A stretch of 64,000 nucleotides of DNA from Melieria omissa (GCA_963971225.1 OZ020268.1:57411900-57475899); one strand, 5' to 3'. Shown: positions 1 through 13,446, numbered from the stretch's first letter. Notes: generated from the sequence alone by a model not told the origin. A program made the numbers and translations.

Positions 1-2680
1 TTTAATTTTGACTTTTCACTTCCTAGATTGATTTTCAAAACGGTCTCAGATTGTTACTAAAGTCCTAGTTTTGAGAATCTGCTGTACTTATAGTTGAGTC
101 ATTTTGGTTACGTTAGTCTGTAAGGATCTTTTTGTCCATAGACTTAACAAAACTAAACTAAATCTTCATAGATATAATGAATTCACTTTCTCTGACATGT
201 AACATTTCTACCGCAAGAAAACCCTTCTCCTGTTGTTGTTCAAGGCTCAAGCACCACGACCAGTGATAATCTTTTGTACAATTCTCCTATTATACGGTCA
301 ATTGTTACCCCCAAACAGACCACTTAGTGAATTACTTTGGTACCACTGATCGTTCCGCAATGATCGACCATTATTATCCACAAATTATAGTTTTTCAGTT
401 ATAAAAAATTTTGTTTCCTTTTTGTTTTAATTTTTACTTGTCTTTGATACATTTCCGCTGAATGCCTCATCATCTGACATCTCTATCCTATCAAATGAAT
501 TGCAATCACAAGCGAGGCAATTTCAGTCTCATATTTGCTTGGCATCTCTTGGCCACATAACGGTCCCTTCACTTTGGCCGCTCACCCATTAAGCCATTAT
601 ACGCTCTTCAATGCGTCAATCAGGCCCAAAAACAAAACCCACATTTTGCACTGTTTCACATTGCCCAATATTTTTGACGAGGTTTTTGGCGAACTTCCCA
701 TCGCATGCCGCACGTTCCGTTGACCCATTTGGCTCAACTCCATCATCACAAGTTCATAAAACCTATCTTGTTTTTCCACTTTCCTGTTGTCATTGCGATT
801 CAAGTGGTTGTTGTTTTTATTATTATTGTTGTTATTGTGTGCATTTACACCATCACTTCAGTGTTGAAATGTGGGTATTTCTTTTAATTCACACACATAC
901 ACACAAACACAGTGCCGCTTATTTGCATGTTTAGCGCTGCGTTTTCTCTCTCTCAACTCGGCAGCGCATTCTCAAAAGACACAACGCCGATTGTGTAATC
1001 CGTTTGCCGACTAACGTCATTATTAGCGTTGCAAATGTTGTCACCATTTAACGTAGCAACATTTCATCCAGCGTCTTGTTATGAGTGCGTCCAGTTGTTG
1101 TTGTTGTTGTGCATATTCACGGGCGCCTGTTGCCATTTCTTGGCTGCACTGAAAGCGGGTTTTGTGTAGTTTGTTGCACTTTTAATTGGCCATCGCAGCC
1201 AAAGTGTGTCAAACAATACAAGTTTGATTCATTGATGCTGTTCGGCTGGTTGACTGCGCTTTCGATTACAGCGCTGCCGCTTGCAGCGGCCAAGATCACT
1301 AGTTGCCAGCCGGCCCAACGGCTTTTGCTACGCGCTGCAAACGAACCAAATACACAACAACAAAAAATATATCAAAACCATAACCAATTAACAGCAGAAA
1401 ATGGTGCAATATCAGGTTTTATCGGTGCTGCTGCTGGTTCGGGGCGCATGCGCGCACGCGGCCAAAGGGTGAAGTTTTAGCGCTGATTGTTGGATTGTGA
1501 GCGCGCCGCCGTCTTTAAGCCCGGCCGAAGGTCGGCTGCATTGTGTCGCGGCCAATTACAACCAGTGCGATGACTTTTATCGAATGCAAAAACAATAACT
1601 AAAACAACAACAAATTGAAGAAAAAAGTTACCACTTGAAGTTAAAACGTAGCAGAGTATTTCGAAGGTGATGCGGTTGGAAAAGGTTAAAAGTGCGCGCC
1701 GGTTGAGTGTCTGATTGAGCAGTTGTGCCAAATGGGCACAGCGCTCTCCTCCTCCTCCTCCTCGCACAGGCAGACAGACAGATATTACGGTTAATATAAA
1801 ATTTCGAGAGTTAACAGGGTCACAAGAAAAAGAAAAACAGCCGGAAGCAACAAAAAGGGGTACTTAACAAAAAATGTTTTCTCGCAAAAACCAAATTTAA
1901 AAATTTGCTGTAGAAGTGAAACAAAGCATCATTGCTTATTTAGTTTTAATAGTTTTTTCCCAACCAATCTGATTACACTGTGCGAGAAGAATTAAAAAAT
2001 GTCTAAACACACGAAAACATTTATAAACATTTATATATTTTTTCAAAAAAAATTTTGGAAATTTTCAACGATATTCAAAGATAAAGTTTTAAAGGGACAT
2101 TTTGAATACCTCTTCGTTCTTTTGCACTAAAAGATTACATTTTTTAAGATTCTAAGGATTTTTCTCTTTCATTTAAGACCCATATTTTTATTCTAAACTG
2201 CACTCAATTTTTAAAATAATTTTTTTAAATAAACATGTCCTTGAAATTTCAAATTCCTTTGAAAAAAGTTCTGACGTCAGAGAGAAAAACTAATAACACA
2301 GTTTTACTATATTTGGCTCCTAGTTTCGCGAGTACATTGATTTTTTCGTGTTTAAAATTTGTTGTTGCACCATGTTATATGTGTAGCCAAACGATAATCA
2401 GGACTCTGGACATAGTCAAATCTAAATTCGTTCTAAAATGCCGAAATGTCTCTAATCATAAACAAAGAGCTTAACATGAGTTCACTTTGTGACACACTGT
2501 GGTTTGCGGGAATAATTCATTGCAGAAAACAAATGAATAGTCCAGGAAAGAATTTGAGACAACAAACATAAGTACAGCGACTGGTATCTGCCCGAACTTA
2601 AGGCACTTTTACTCTAATTTTGGCATCAAGGTTATGGGAATCAATGATTATTACGCCCACTATGACCAAAATCTGACTCT
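1..2680. other. Non-coding stretch, no gene seen
   Basis: No open frame here has codon structure or a motif I recognise. The first 1.8 kb is more GC-rich than the DNA after it, with TTG/CAA trinucleotide runs near 800 and 1090 and CTC repeats near 1747. From about 1800 it is A+T-rich. It could be intergenic, or part of a long 5' intron of the NRF-type gene whose first exons are missing; the sequence does not decide between these. Confidence 0.6.
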
Positions 2681-2689
2681 TCGCAAAAG

Positions 2690-2900
2690 TTTACATACTA
2701 ACAGAAGAAGATCGACTATGTGCCCCAGCTATGGCCATAACACAAAACCTTTTAACTACCTGTAACGTCTGAACCAAATGGAAGAGCGATCTGATATATA
2801 ACCCATTTTAAAGTAGAACCCTTCAGACCCCTCCTAAAAATGGGTCGAAAGTAGCCAAATTTCTATCAGAAGACCATGAATATCAGTGTTGAATAATAAA
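2690..2900 (+). repeat. Dispersed copy of the repeat unit that forms the 16.1-17.0 kb array
   Basis: The order of blocks 'tctgaaccaaatgg', 'ataacccattttaaagtag', 'aacccttcagacc', 'aaaatgggtcgaaa' and 'tcagtgttgaat' parallels the units at 16.1-17.0 kb, which carry 'cctaaaccaaatgg', 'ataactcgtcttatagtag', 'aactctacagc', 'ttggtcgaaa' and 'tgttgaat'. It is one diverged unit lying about 13 kb from the array. I cannot tell whether it is a mobile element or a satellite remnant. Confidence 0.45.
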
Positions 2901-4477
2901 TTCAAATTTAAATATGAAAATTCATGTTACAGACTGACTCTCTCACTATCAGAGCTGTGTTTCATTACTTTGTCAATGAATTATTTTATTTTTCCATTTT
3001 TTAATACAACTCCTTAAATTTTTTTTAAGTTAAATGGCATCATCTTTTAAAGCTCATTAATTGATAAGCAGGAAATGTCCTTTCAGCAGCTGCTCACATT
3101 ACATTTAAATGATCCAACAGGCCTTGGCACATAAACAGCTGCGCACTTTTAAAGCCATTAGTTCGTGACAATCATGAGCTCTCAATGATAAGCTATAAAA
3201 TGCTCTAAATGTAATGCAGAGGCGTTAAATAAAATTTGTATGGCAACGCTGCGAGCTACCTGCAAACATTCACTTACACAGTGTGGACACACTGCGGGCT
3301 GTGTGAAAATACGAGGACTACTTGGCTTAATCAATGTCGGAATTTTGAAATTTTGTGATCGCAGATTTTTTAAACGGCTAAATGTGAATGTTTATTGGCT
3401 TTTGGAGAACAAAGAGAATGATGCATATTGCTTAATATTTAAAGAATTTTTATCTTCAACATAAAAGCAAAATGTGCTATTTGAATTCATGTTCTTTGTC
3501 CAGAACATCGAAGTCAAAATTAATCATAAACACAATGCAACGTCTACAAATTGTATGAGTGAAGTGAAACTGCGCAGTAGGAAGCACTGCAATTTTGTAC
3601 ACTATAAACTGTTCAAACATACATAAGCATATACATGTATGTACGTATGTGTTATTGAATGTTTAAGTACATTTTTGCTAAACTTGAATTTGGTAGAAGC
3701 TCAACGTCGCACTTGGCCCTTTTTGCGGCTTTTGTTGGCTTGCCAATTAGCCGCTTCATGCTGAGCTATCATTTTTATTTCAATTTCATTGATAATTTTC
3801 TACAAATCGATTCTAAAATGTGCTGACAATTGTTTACATGCACAGCAAAGCGCCTCTCAAGTCAAAGTTGTCTGCTTTGTGTGGCTGAGAAATTGTCGCT
3901 TGTGTAAATTTTAGCCAAATCATTCGAAATATTTTTGTTGTATATTGAATTTTTTGAGCATTATTACACGCCTTCGTTTGTCTACATAAATTAAGTAGGC
4001 AAGTTAGCGATATGCTGAATATAACTTCTTGAGTTGCCACTTTCGAAAACACACCTTTGTTGATGAGACGAACAATGACTCTGGCAGAGATTTTTCTGTT
4101 ATTTGGCTGTGATATCAAATCTTTTTAGAATCTAATTTTTTAAAGCTTACACTCAGAGCATGTGGTGCAAAATATTGTTTATACTTATCAAACTTATTAA
4201 TGGTCTGAAATCTCTAGTTGAATCGGTACTTGTCCCTCAAGTAATAGTTTTCGCCTTAGTGATGTAATATTCTTCATTAGAAGTCAGAAAACGACTCAGT
4301 AGCATTTCGGAAAGTGCCTTGAGCTTCCATCCCAGATCACAGGTCACAGGTTCGATTTCCACCTTTTTTCTAATTGTTTACCATCCCTTCAGCATTACAC
4401 AGTCAAATCCCTTGCCTCTGGACAAACTTTTATCCATCCCACTCCAATCAGTTGTGATGAGCAGCAAATCTTCATGT
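2901..4477. other. A+T-rich non-coding stretch
   Basis: No supported gene. The longest frames (near 3240 plus and 3834 minus) have no recognisable domain and biased low-complexity composition. A box-B-like string 'ggttcgatttcc' near 4350 hints at an old tRNA-derived repeat, but no convincing box A precedes it. Confidence 0.55.
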
Positions 4478-4485
4478 AAAGTATG

Positions 4486-5146
4486 CAGTGTTGTGACTAA
4501 TATAAATATGAAGGTAGTGTAACTAATTATTACTAAGTAGTAGTGTAGTGTAACTAATTATTACTAATTTGCTTTAAAAATGTAGTATAACTAGTTACTT
4601 TTCCCATAAGTAATCATCTTCAGTAATATTACTACTTTTTTCAAGTTACTTATTACAATATTACTTTTTAGTCAACAAATTTTCAATTTTCAATAAAACA
4701 GCAGCACTGATAACATGATTAAGGTCTATTATAATTATACAACGCTGCACTTATTCATTTTAAACATAGCTCGCGTGTTTCATTTCCAACTGGGTTTGGT
4801 AGAGTTTGGTGGAGAAACAATTAACATTTGCAAGCAAATTCAAGCGGTTTTAACAAAAAAGGTAACGAAATTCAAATTGTAATTCAAAATTGAAATAAAC
4901 AGTTAACCTGCAGTTAACAGTTTTTTGCAAAATGACTACTTTTAATAGCTGGAAATTCCGCAAATATTTCGATTTGTTGACGGCAAATAATATATTACTT
5001 TTTGTGATACAATACTTGACCCTTCCAGTAATAAGTAATGTAACGATATTAAGTAATATAACGATAAGTAATGTAACGATTTTATAAATGTCAGTAATGT
5101 GTAATAAGTAATATGTTACTGTCAAAAGTAATAAGTCCCAACACTA
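4486..5146. mobile_element. hAT-type non-autonomous element (MITE), 661 bp
   Basis: The left end begins CAGTGTTGTGACTAAT. The right end, read on the other strand, begins TAGTGTTGGGACTTAT, so the ends are inverted copies with the outermost C changed to T on the right. The element is flanked by an exact 8 bp direct repeat, AAAGTATG, at 4478-4485 and 5147-5154, which is the target-duplication length of the hAT superfamily. Just inside both ends are many short GTAATA/TTACT repeats, typical of hAT subterminal regions. No transposase remains. Confidence 0.85.
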
Positions 5147-5154
5147 AAAGTATG

Positions 5155-6370
5155 TCACAGCGTAGACATAATCCAAAATGAGCTAATCAAAGACACCAAC
5201 CTCTGTATTTTCTAATAACACCTCCTTCCTAGCAGCAACGAATGCTGATGAGGGCACAACCCAGTAATAAACTTTCACATACGGAGGCGTCTCAGATGAC
5301 AGCTTCATGACTCAGAACTGCTAGCAATGAGCTAATCTCTCACCCTGGCAAATTGATGACTTGTGCCTAGTGTGGACCAACCACTAGCCCTGTTGAGGCC
5401 CTATGCTTTCAAGCGAATTGAATAAGGAGAACAAAAAATTCAGCACATTATAGTCTCTCAAGCAACTTATTTGTTTTAAACAACACATAGCATGTTTATT
5501 ATTAATGCCATTATTTTTGTTGGGAGTCACTCTTTCTCCCATAGTCATTCAACTTAATGGCAAAAAATTAAAAAATCACTTAAGCATAACTCTTAAATAA
5601 ATAAACAATTCAAAGCGCATTTTTAGTATTGCGCAATTTGTAAAGAAAATCACACATACATAATTTGTTCAGCTCAAGAATTTCATTAACTGAACGAATC
5701 CTAAGGCTCTACTTATTGCCTGTCATTATGATATCACAAAAAATTATATGCCCAAACAATTTTTTTTTTATAGAACAACTAATGAAAATGTCATTAGTGA
5801 AACATTCAGCAAATTGAAATTTTAATGAGAATAATAACAATTACACGATTTACAGAAACACTTTTCTATGGCTTATAACCGAGCAAACATTGTCTTATTG
5901 CAAACACAAAAAACATTATAAATAATTTTAGAGGTTAAAATAAATGAATTTAAGAACAAACCGTTATTAGGAACGTGGGAGTATAAACTTGTCATTCTTC
6001 TTATTTAGCTTTGAACAAAAATCTTATCAAATCTTCTTCTTCTTTGTCTTCAATGTGTTCAGGACATGAGTTAAGTTTTCAAAATTTCTAACAAAAATAC
6101 GGAAACTAAACACAACTGCAATGCATCAGAAGAGCATAAATTGTACAAACTACAAAAAAATTTTATTTAGCAGAATTTTATTTATTTTCATGCAAAATGC
6201 AACAACTAGAAAAACATTAAATAAATCGAACACGTAAAAAAGCAATAGTCATAACTATTTGCGCCCAAAAGTGAAAACAACAGCAAATAATGATTAAAAA
6301 AAACAGATTTTTATTTTTGTTTTCGTTTCTTTAATAATTATTTCTGTGATTTTTTAATTTTGTAATGTTT
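5155..6370. other. Non-coding stretch, no gene seen
   Basis: No coding frame is supported. The part at about 5160-5440 is less A+T-rich than its surroundings and may be a repeat remnant, but I could not define ends. The remainder is plain A+T-rich DNA. Confidence 0.5.
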
Positions 6371-6374
6371 TTGG

Positions 6375-6680
6375 GTTTTTATTACTTTGTCTTTATTTGT
6401 TTTATTGTTTCTTTATTTGTTTTATTGTTCCTTGTTTTATTATTCTGTGTTTTGTTTTAATGTTTTGTTTTCGTTTTGTTATTCTTTTTTTTTCGTATTT
6501 ATTTATTTTTGTCATAATTTTTTTTTTGTTTTACTGTTTTGGTTTATTATTTTGTTTGTTGTTTTATTTTATTATTTTGTTTTCTGTTTTATTGTTTGGT
6601 TTTTGTTTTTTAATTTTGTTGTTTTTTATTAAATTATTTTGTTTTATTGTTTTTTGGTTTTTCATTTTTTTCTTTTAACT
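6375..6680 (+). repeat. T-rich low-complexity tract of TTTTATTGTTTTG-like units
   Basis: About 300 bp of degenerate 10-14 bp units made of TTTATT, TTGTTTT and similar words. The open frames across it are runs of Phe, Leu and Tyr, an artefact of the composition, not genes. Confidence 0.8.
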
Positions 6681-6869
6681 AGAACTCGTAGTTTTGATGC
6701 CGTTCTCATGTTTGTGTCACATTACAATGTGACACTTCTGTATGATTTGTGCAAAAACATGCGCGCAGCAGTTTGACATTGAAATACTTCTTCGTGTTTT
6801 TGCCACTGAAACAGCGGCTGCAGTTTTGCACGCAACAATAGTTCAACAAAGTTTGCATTCATTTAGTAC

Positions 6870-8330
6870 AAAAAAAAAACAGTTTGCAAAATCAATCAAT
6901 AATTTTTGTAACTTTTTTTAAATACATAGTTTAAATCTTTTAACAATTTTTTTTTTAATTTTAATTTTTAATGGCTGATTTTAATTTTTGTTTCAAAATA
7001 ATTTTATTATTTTTTATCAATTAATCAAAATAAATAAATAAATCAATAAATAAAGTAATAAATTTACAAAATTCAAAACTTCAAAATTTACACAAAATTG
7101 ACAATAAGACAAAAAATTTTGTATTTTTGGTCAAAGCTGCTCAATCAATAATTTTTGTAACTTTTTTAAATAGTTTAAATTAAAAAATTTTGTTTTTGTA
7201 TCTTAATTTTTAATGACTGATTTTAAATATTGTTCAAAATTATTTAATTCTTTTTTATTAATTAATCAAAACAAATAAATCAATCAATGAATAAAGTAAT
7301 AAATTAATAAATAATAAATTAATTAATCAATTAACAATAAATAAATTTATTAATAAAAAACCTTTTTCAGAGTTAAAAAGTAATCATAAATATTACATAT
7401 TTGAGTAAAATTTACTCAATCCAATGAATGCATCAATGATTTAACCAATGAATTTTTAATTCAAAACAGTTGATTTATAAATAAATAGCATTTAGAATGA
7501 AAACCATGAGAATTAATATTCATTTTTTTTATCAATTCCACTGTCAATAACCTTTTTAAAAATTTTAAATATTTTAGTTTTTAATTTTAATGATTGATTA
7601 TCATTTTTGTTAAACAAATAATTGAGTTGATTATAATAATTAATTATTTCAGAGTGAAAAATAAATATAACATAAAAATGATAATAAAAAAATAATTTCA
7701 AATATTTCTTTTTTATGAAAATGTATCAAAATATTGTATCAGAATATTTTTGAGTGTTTTTGGTATATTTAAATTTTATTTGAAAAGATTGACTACAGTT
7801 TTTTGATCAAAATTATATTGTAATGTATAAAAATTAATGTTATATTTTTTAATTGAAATTACTTAATCAATGAATTGTTTGTGTTTTCAGTATAGGTATT
7901 TATATTTTTATTTTCAATTATTTACTATAGTTTTTAGATCAAAAGATATTACATTGTAATATATAGTGATAAATATTACATACTTTGATCGAAATTACTG
8001 AATCAATGAATATTTGTAAGCGTTTTTGAATGTTTATACTAAATATACTAAATATAAATAATATAATAATAATATAATATAATATAATATAATAAATATA
8101 AATAATAATATAAATAAATATTCGAGTTTTTTTTTCAATGATTGACTATAGTTTTTTAATCAAAAAATATTTGATTATTAGATATAGCGATAAATATTAA
8201 ACTTGATGGTTAACATTTTTCATGCAATGAATATTTTTCTTCATTATGAGCAAATTTCAGTCATTATTTCCAATGATTAATATGATTTTTGATCAAAAAG
8301 ATTTGATCAGTCTTTATTTTAAAGTGCCAA
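6870..8330. repeat. A+T-rich region of diverged local duplications
   Basis: A block containing 'atcaataatttttgtaact', 'ggctgattttaa' and 'tcaattaatcaaaa' at 6890-7070 recurs at about 7145-7320, giving a period of about 255 bp. Further right the phrase 'gactatagttttttgatcaa', with variants, recurs near 7790, 7925, 8145 and 8270. No coding potential. It looks like non-coding DNA that grew by tandem duplication and then decayed. Confidence 0.6.
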
Positions 8331-8439
8331 AATAATAGCAAATGCTATAATTTGTCCTAACAAAATTAATACCAATTAGTAATTTTAGCCCAAAAATAGC
8401 CATAAATTTGACACTTTAACTTGTTTTTCTTTTTCACAA

Positions 8440-10120
8440 ACACCGCGAATGATTGACATTTACTAAAATTTCTCACACTCGTAATTACATAACATTACAC
8501 AACAAGCATTACAACACCTCAAATTTTTGCCAGAAAACGTAAATTTTATACTCATTGGTGCAGTTGTGACAGAAATTAACGCCAAACTGCTCTTCATCAT
8601 GCAGCAAAGTACGCGTGCGTTAACTTATAATGACGCGAGTCGGCCTGCGGCACACTAACTCACTTACTGCACAGTGGGACCAAACACCACGTGCATGTAC
8701 AGTTTCGGCTCCACTGATTTTGTTATGGAGTGCAGACGCTAAACTTCCGCGTTTACCTGCTCGACATAAGAAATTCGCATTGGAAATTCCGAGCACAAAG
8801 TGGCGCACGCCCGCGTTCGCAAGCGGAAGACGGCCGAAATTATTGTGCAATATTTGCGGCCGGTGTCGCTTGCGTGACTCGCGCGCCAAAAAAATGTACG
8901 GCAGCGGCCAGTGAGAGCGATTTTATTATTTTCAAAACCTATTTCAACAGTTATATTCGAGGTTGTTAACCATTATTCTGACTTTTGTTTTCATGTCATA
9001 ATGTGTTGACTGTCTGCCAGTTAGTCGCTTCACTCTGGCGAGCTGGTCAACTTTCAGTGTCAGTTGCCATTTACAGGCACGCAACGGTTGCGTCAACCAC
9101 GTTTGCCGTCTGCCGCATTTGCATGTATTAACGATTTGCATGTCAAATTTTTCATTTTGCTGAGCAACGTTTTGAAAATGTCGTTGCAATATTTTGCTTG
9201 GCAATGAGTGTGCGTTGGAGTTTTGGCGATTCTTATGCCATTTACAACATGCAATTAGCATAAAATTTCACAAGTTGGCCTAAACAATAGACAGAAGATA
9301 AACAAATAACAACAAGAAGCACAAAAGAAACAAACAAACTTAATTAAAAAAACTCTGTTGAGTGCAGCAAACCGACACTGACCATGGGTTCACTACCCAA
9401 CGGCATTTATGACAAACTCACATAAATATGTGACAAGCATTACGCACATGAAACACTCGCAAAAAACCGCAAGCAAAATCTGGAAATAGTTCGCTTTATC
9501 CGAGAGACCTTGTGCCGCATATCGGCCACAAACCTTCTCGGCGACGCACTCAGCCAGTTGGCCACTCAGCCAGTCGGCCATCAAACACTCGGCCATCGAT
9601 GACAGATGAAAGCTTACAATTAATTTCAGTGTTCAAAGTGATAATTGGCGTTTTTTTTATAAAATCTCTATTTGTTCGGTTGTTTGTTTGTTTGTTTTGC
9701 TGCTTCTTCACATTGGGTAAGATATTATTTGTCATTTTGTTGTTGTTGTTGTTTTGTCAAAATTGAATGTCAAATTTTCTCTTAAACGTCTATTGCACCG
9801 TGAGTGTGTCGAGTGTTGTGGGTTGTAAGCAGCTTAGATGCCAAGTTCAGTTGGCTACTTGAACACAAAAACAAGCAAAATTATGCTCAAATAAAATAAA
9901 ATAAAAATCATACAAGTACGAAAAACAAACTCAGGTACAATTGTTCAAGCTGTCTATATGACAATGTACTTTTTTTGCTTTTGTTTTTATATGTGCTTTA
10001 TGGTTGGTTTTTGTTTTTGTTATGTTTGGTCACCATTAAGTTGTGTAGCTCTAAGAAAGATTTACCGGCCTTCGTGTCCTTCAGTTTTGGCGCTGTAACT
10101 GAATGCTGTTCAGTGTCAAT
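8440..10120. other. Mixed-composition non-coding stretch, possibly regulatory
   Basis: About 8560-9260 is clearly richer in G+C than the flanking DNA and has overlapping short frames on both strands, none convincing. Near 9545-9600 there are short tandem repeats of CACTCAGCCAGT/CACTCGGCCATC. A GC-rich island in fly intergenic or intronic DNA is often a promoter or enhancer, but no core promoter motif here convinces me. Confidence 0.35.
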
Positions 10121-10129
10121 AGAGTGGTT

Positions 10130-10635
10130 ACACTTTGCTTGTGATTTATGAGGTTATGTTGCAAGTGAGGTTGTGTTCATAAAATTAGTACTTGTGAAGA
10201 TTTTGCACTTATCTCTATTGTCTGAGACTGAGACCTGAAATGAGGTTATGTCGAAGAAACAATTTTCAGTTGTGAGTAGCTCTGATCCCTTTCAAAACCC
10301 AAAAACTTTCAGACTCAGACTGATTTGCGATATAGTTTGGCTCAGTTTTAGCAAAATTCTTGAAAACATTCATTTATCAGTTCATGCCTGAAGTTGGGTT
10401 ATGTCAAATAAATCATTTTCAGTTAGAGTGAACGCTAAGTTTCTATTGTAATTGCAATAATTAACGGTCTCAGCCTGATTTGTGGCTCAGTTTCAGCAAA
10501 AATCTTCAATACGTGGTTTTATTAGGTTATGTCTGAGGTGAGGTTATGTCAAAGAAATAATATTCAGTTGGTTTGAACTGGAATTTCTGTTGTGACCGCA
10601 ACAATTGTCAGTGTCAGTCTGAGTTATGACACAGT
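10130..10635 (+). repeat. Array of about 150 bp degenerate units, forward orientation
   Basis: The phrase 'gaggttatgtc', with the variant 'gggttatgtc', recurs at about 10241, 10396 and 10541. Each copy is followed by 'aaagaaa(c/t)aat(t)ttcagtt' and then by 'cagtctgatttg' and 'cagttttagcaaaa' blocks. Units are about 150 bp long and well diverged. The same unit in opposite orientation fills 11.9-12.7 kb. Confidence 0.7.
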
Positions 10636-11860
10636 TTGGCAAACAAACAACAGCATCCAAAAAACCCCTCTTTCTGGGTTATTTCTCAACTGCAACATGT
10701 CTTTGCATTGTGCCGTCTTAAGGTCGTTTCTCAACACACACACACGTATGTAACTAATTTGATTTCTTTGAAAAATAATTTGGCAGTTTTTGTAACAAAC
10801 TGTCATAAGCAACGGCAACGATGGCGGCCAAAGTTGGTGCGCAATTTCAGTTCGGCATCTTGCTGTATGTTTTGTGATAATCACGCAAGTAATTGAACGT
10901 GTCTTTTGGTGTTTATGGCTGCGCATGGCCAGCACCAGCAACAACAACAACAACAATCATACCAATAATAATTGAATCAAGGCAAAATTTCTTCAGACTG
11001 GTCGCGTTGACTCTGTCTGCATTTTGCGATATCTGTGACTTCATCAGAGTTTCAACTGGCACTCCTTATTGTTGTTGTTGCTTTCGCACATTTTGCAATT
11101 TCAACGAATTGTGTATGCCACTATTGCAAACACTAAGCGTTCGTGATTGTCTCTGATCTCTGTGTCAATATTAAAGCAATTTTTGCTCAATTCTGTTTTG
11201 TTTTCATTGCTCATTGTCGCTGTGTGACATTTCGCCAGCCGTCAATATTCACGCACTTTTGTGGCATTGTGACATTATGGCCTAAATGCAACAGTAATTG
11301 TGGCGCTTTTCGGAAATGGCCGCACTCAGCGGCAATTAAACGCGTGCGCGCAATCATCAGTGGGGCACCCGACCCAGCCGCTTATTTAAATCTCGCATGT
11401 CGCGCAAATTGCGAGCACAGGTCCCCGTCTGAACCGGCTGCCCTCTCTTGAGCGTCATGTGTCATGTGCGCGTCGCGTTATTTCGGTCAATTAATTTTTG
11501 GTCGGCACATCGTTAACATTGACGTTTTTCATTAAACGTTGCCATTGTCGTTGTTATGGACGGGGTTTTTGTAATATTTACAATGCACTTAGATGTTTTA
11601 TTGTTGTTGTCGTTGTTGTATTATGGCAAAATTTTGCATTTGAAAGCAATTTAAAGTTTTTACAGCGACCATTTAAGGCGTTTATGGCCGCTGAGAATCG
11701 CGCGGGCGCCGCACTTGGAAGCCCGTCAACCTTCTACGTACCAACGCACACATTTCGCTGCATGTATATGGCGACAGTAATGACTGCTGCACCATTACAA
11801 TGCAGGATGAAAGGAGCTTCATTTCAAGTTCAGAATTGTTAAGAAGTCTTGTGATGATTT
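10636..11860. other. Non-coding spacer between inverted repeat arrays
   Basis: Contains CAA/TTG trinucleotide runs (10935-10960, 11070-11080, 11600-11620). The frames over it show no recognisable domain. It lies between two arrays of the same 150 bp unit in opposite orientation, so it is the spacer of a roughly 2.5 kb imperfect inverted structure. Confidence 0.5.
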
Positions 11861-11869
11861 AATATGTGC

Positions 11870-12715
11870 TGACAGTGAAAATTGCTGCAGTCACAATGCG
11901 ATTAGAGTAAAACTCACAATAAGAGTTAAGTGGAAATGGTTTCTTTGACATAACCTAACTTTGGGCTTTACCTGATAAGGAAAGCGTTCGACATTTTTGC
12001 TGCAATTATATCACAAATCAATTTCAAGCTGACAATTGTTCGGAATGCAACAGAGATTCCAATTCAAACCAAATGAAAATGGTTTCTTTAACATAACCTA
12101 ATAAATCACAAGCAAAGTCTTGTGATGTGATGTGAGGGTGGGCAGGAATGCTACAAGCCAGTCCATTCCGGACCATTGTACTATGCCCTATGGGGGATAG
12201 GGAAAGAAAATGAGAGTAATATCTCATATTTCACCCGTTTTTGAAATGCGTATGCAACACTGCAAGCAAAGTCTAAATTTTGCTTAAACTCTGTCAGAAA
12301 TCAGTTTGAGACTAATAATTCTTACGGTTACAACAGATTTTGGAGTTCACCACAACCTCAAATGGTTTCATTGACATAACCTAACTTTGGGCATTACTTG
12401 ATAAAGCAATGTATCCAAGATTTTTGCTGAAACTGTGCTCATCTGTGTCACGTATCAGTCAGTGATCCATTGAGTGGTTCCATTGATATAACCTAACTTG
12501 AGACATAACCTGAAAAGTCTTTGGTATTACACTAAAAATTGCAAGCAAAGTTCTAATTGAGCTAAAAGTGCGTCACAAATGAGAATGACTGTCAAAATTT
12601 ATACTGACACAATAATAACTAGAAGAAAATCTTCACTTGAAGTCTTTACTTTCAATGACACAACCTCACTTTAGACATAACCTCATTAATCAAGAAGCAA
12701 TCCAAGCAAAAAAAT
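11870..12715 (-). repeat. Array of about 145 bp degenerate units, reverse orientation
   Basis: 'gacataacctaac' and variants recur at about 11948, 12091, 12376, 12486 and 12660. They are preceded by 'ggtttc(t/a)ttga' and followed by 'cattacctgataa' and 'ttttgctgaaactg' blocks. Reversed, this is the unit of the 10.1-10.6 kb array. A SINE is inserted at 12121-12262. One more unit, at about 14047-14145, lies beyond the mariner element. Confidence 0.7.
12121..12262 (-). mobile_element. 5'-truncated tRNA-derived SINE (family A), minus strand
   Basis: On the minus strand it starts 'cagtgttgcatacgcattt', continues 'caaaaacgggtgaaatatg' as in the copies at 38793 and 55658, and ends with the 'ggcttgtagc' and 'ttcctgcccaccctcacat' tail of the 14150 copy, followed by CACAT repeats. 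A perfect 12 bp target duplication, CAAGCAAAGTCT, lies at 12109-12120 and 12263-12274. The tRNA-like head is absent, as expected after incomplete reverse transcription. Confidence 0.8.
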
Positions 12716-13440
12716 TCCTACCGTCATTTAAGGTGTATAAGATAACATAAATTTTAATGCGGTTTTTAAGGGGAAAAAATGTAAAATTTGGTTAAGAAAA
12801 AACTTAAAAATAAAGCTGAAGGTTTTTGTTGCGGTGAGAAATACGTCGAAAAAACTAAGGAAATATCAGTGTTGGACTTCATTTTTAATGCTTTTTCATA
12901 ATCCGAAATGATATCCGAGCATATTTCGGTCATTTTCTATTCAATTCAAATTAAATTCAATAATCTTTCGTAAATTTTCTAAATCATGCATTTTTACTTG
13001 AGATTTCTAAGTTTTTTGCGATTTTTTTAGGGGATGGCACTTTACATTAAAAACTTTTATGTTGTCGATTTTTAACACTTTGGGAAATTGGCTGTAAAAT
13101 AAGTATTTACAAAAAATTCAAATGAGGTGTTTCTTTGGAGCATAGCTCTTTAAATCATCTTTCTAACGGTATATTAACATTGGCGATGAGTTAATTTTCT
13201 AACGAGTTATTTGAAAAAACATTACATAGAATTCCTTTACAAATAAACTTTTTGATAAAAAATAGGGGGCAAAAGTCGCATGATTTTGAAGAAAAGTGTC
13301 AAAATAAGCCTATTTTTAAAAAGTCGGTGTCAGGTGGCATCGGTCTCCAAAAAGGGTAAATTTGACACCTTAGTCGCACAACGGCCACACTGGTTGTCTG
13401 TGCCACAAATCGAGGCTACAGTGATAATTGTTTCGGTCAA
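12716..13440. other. Non-coding stretch inside the repeat block
   Basis: A+T-rich DNA that interrupts the 145 bp repeat array (units resume after 14040). No coding frame is supported. It may itself be an old inserted element, but I find no matching terminal repeats. Confidence 0.45.
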
Positions 13441-13446
13441 ACTGTA

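Noticed and set aside
1225..1480. Signal-peptide-like frame (LFGWLTALSITALPLAAA) that might be the missing NRF-type first exon
   Set aside because: The upstream frame is low-complexity Val codons, no donor with the needed phase is evident, and the distance to the next exon is 16 kb; nothing ties it to the gene.
4319..4380. tRNA-like string with 'ggttcgatttcc'
   Set aside because: Box B has an extra base, box A is not convincing and no element ends were found; at most a very old SINE remnant.
5330..5440. Possible 3' end of a non-LTR retrotransposon
   Set aside because: Only a vague resemblance; no reverse transcriptase frame, tail or target duplication could be found.
6387..6678. Phe/Leu-rich 'membrane protein' frames
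   Set aside because: Low-complexity T-rich tract translated; no start context or domain.
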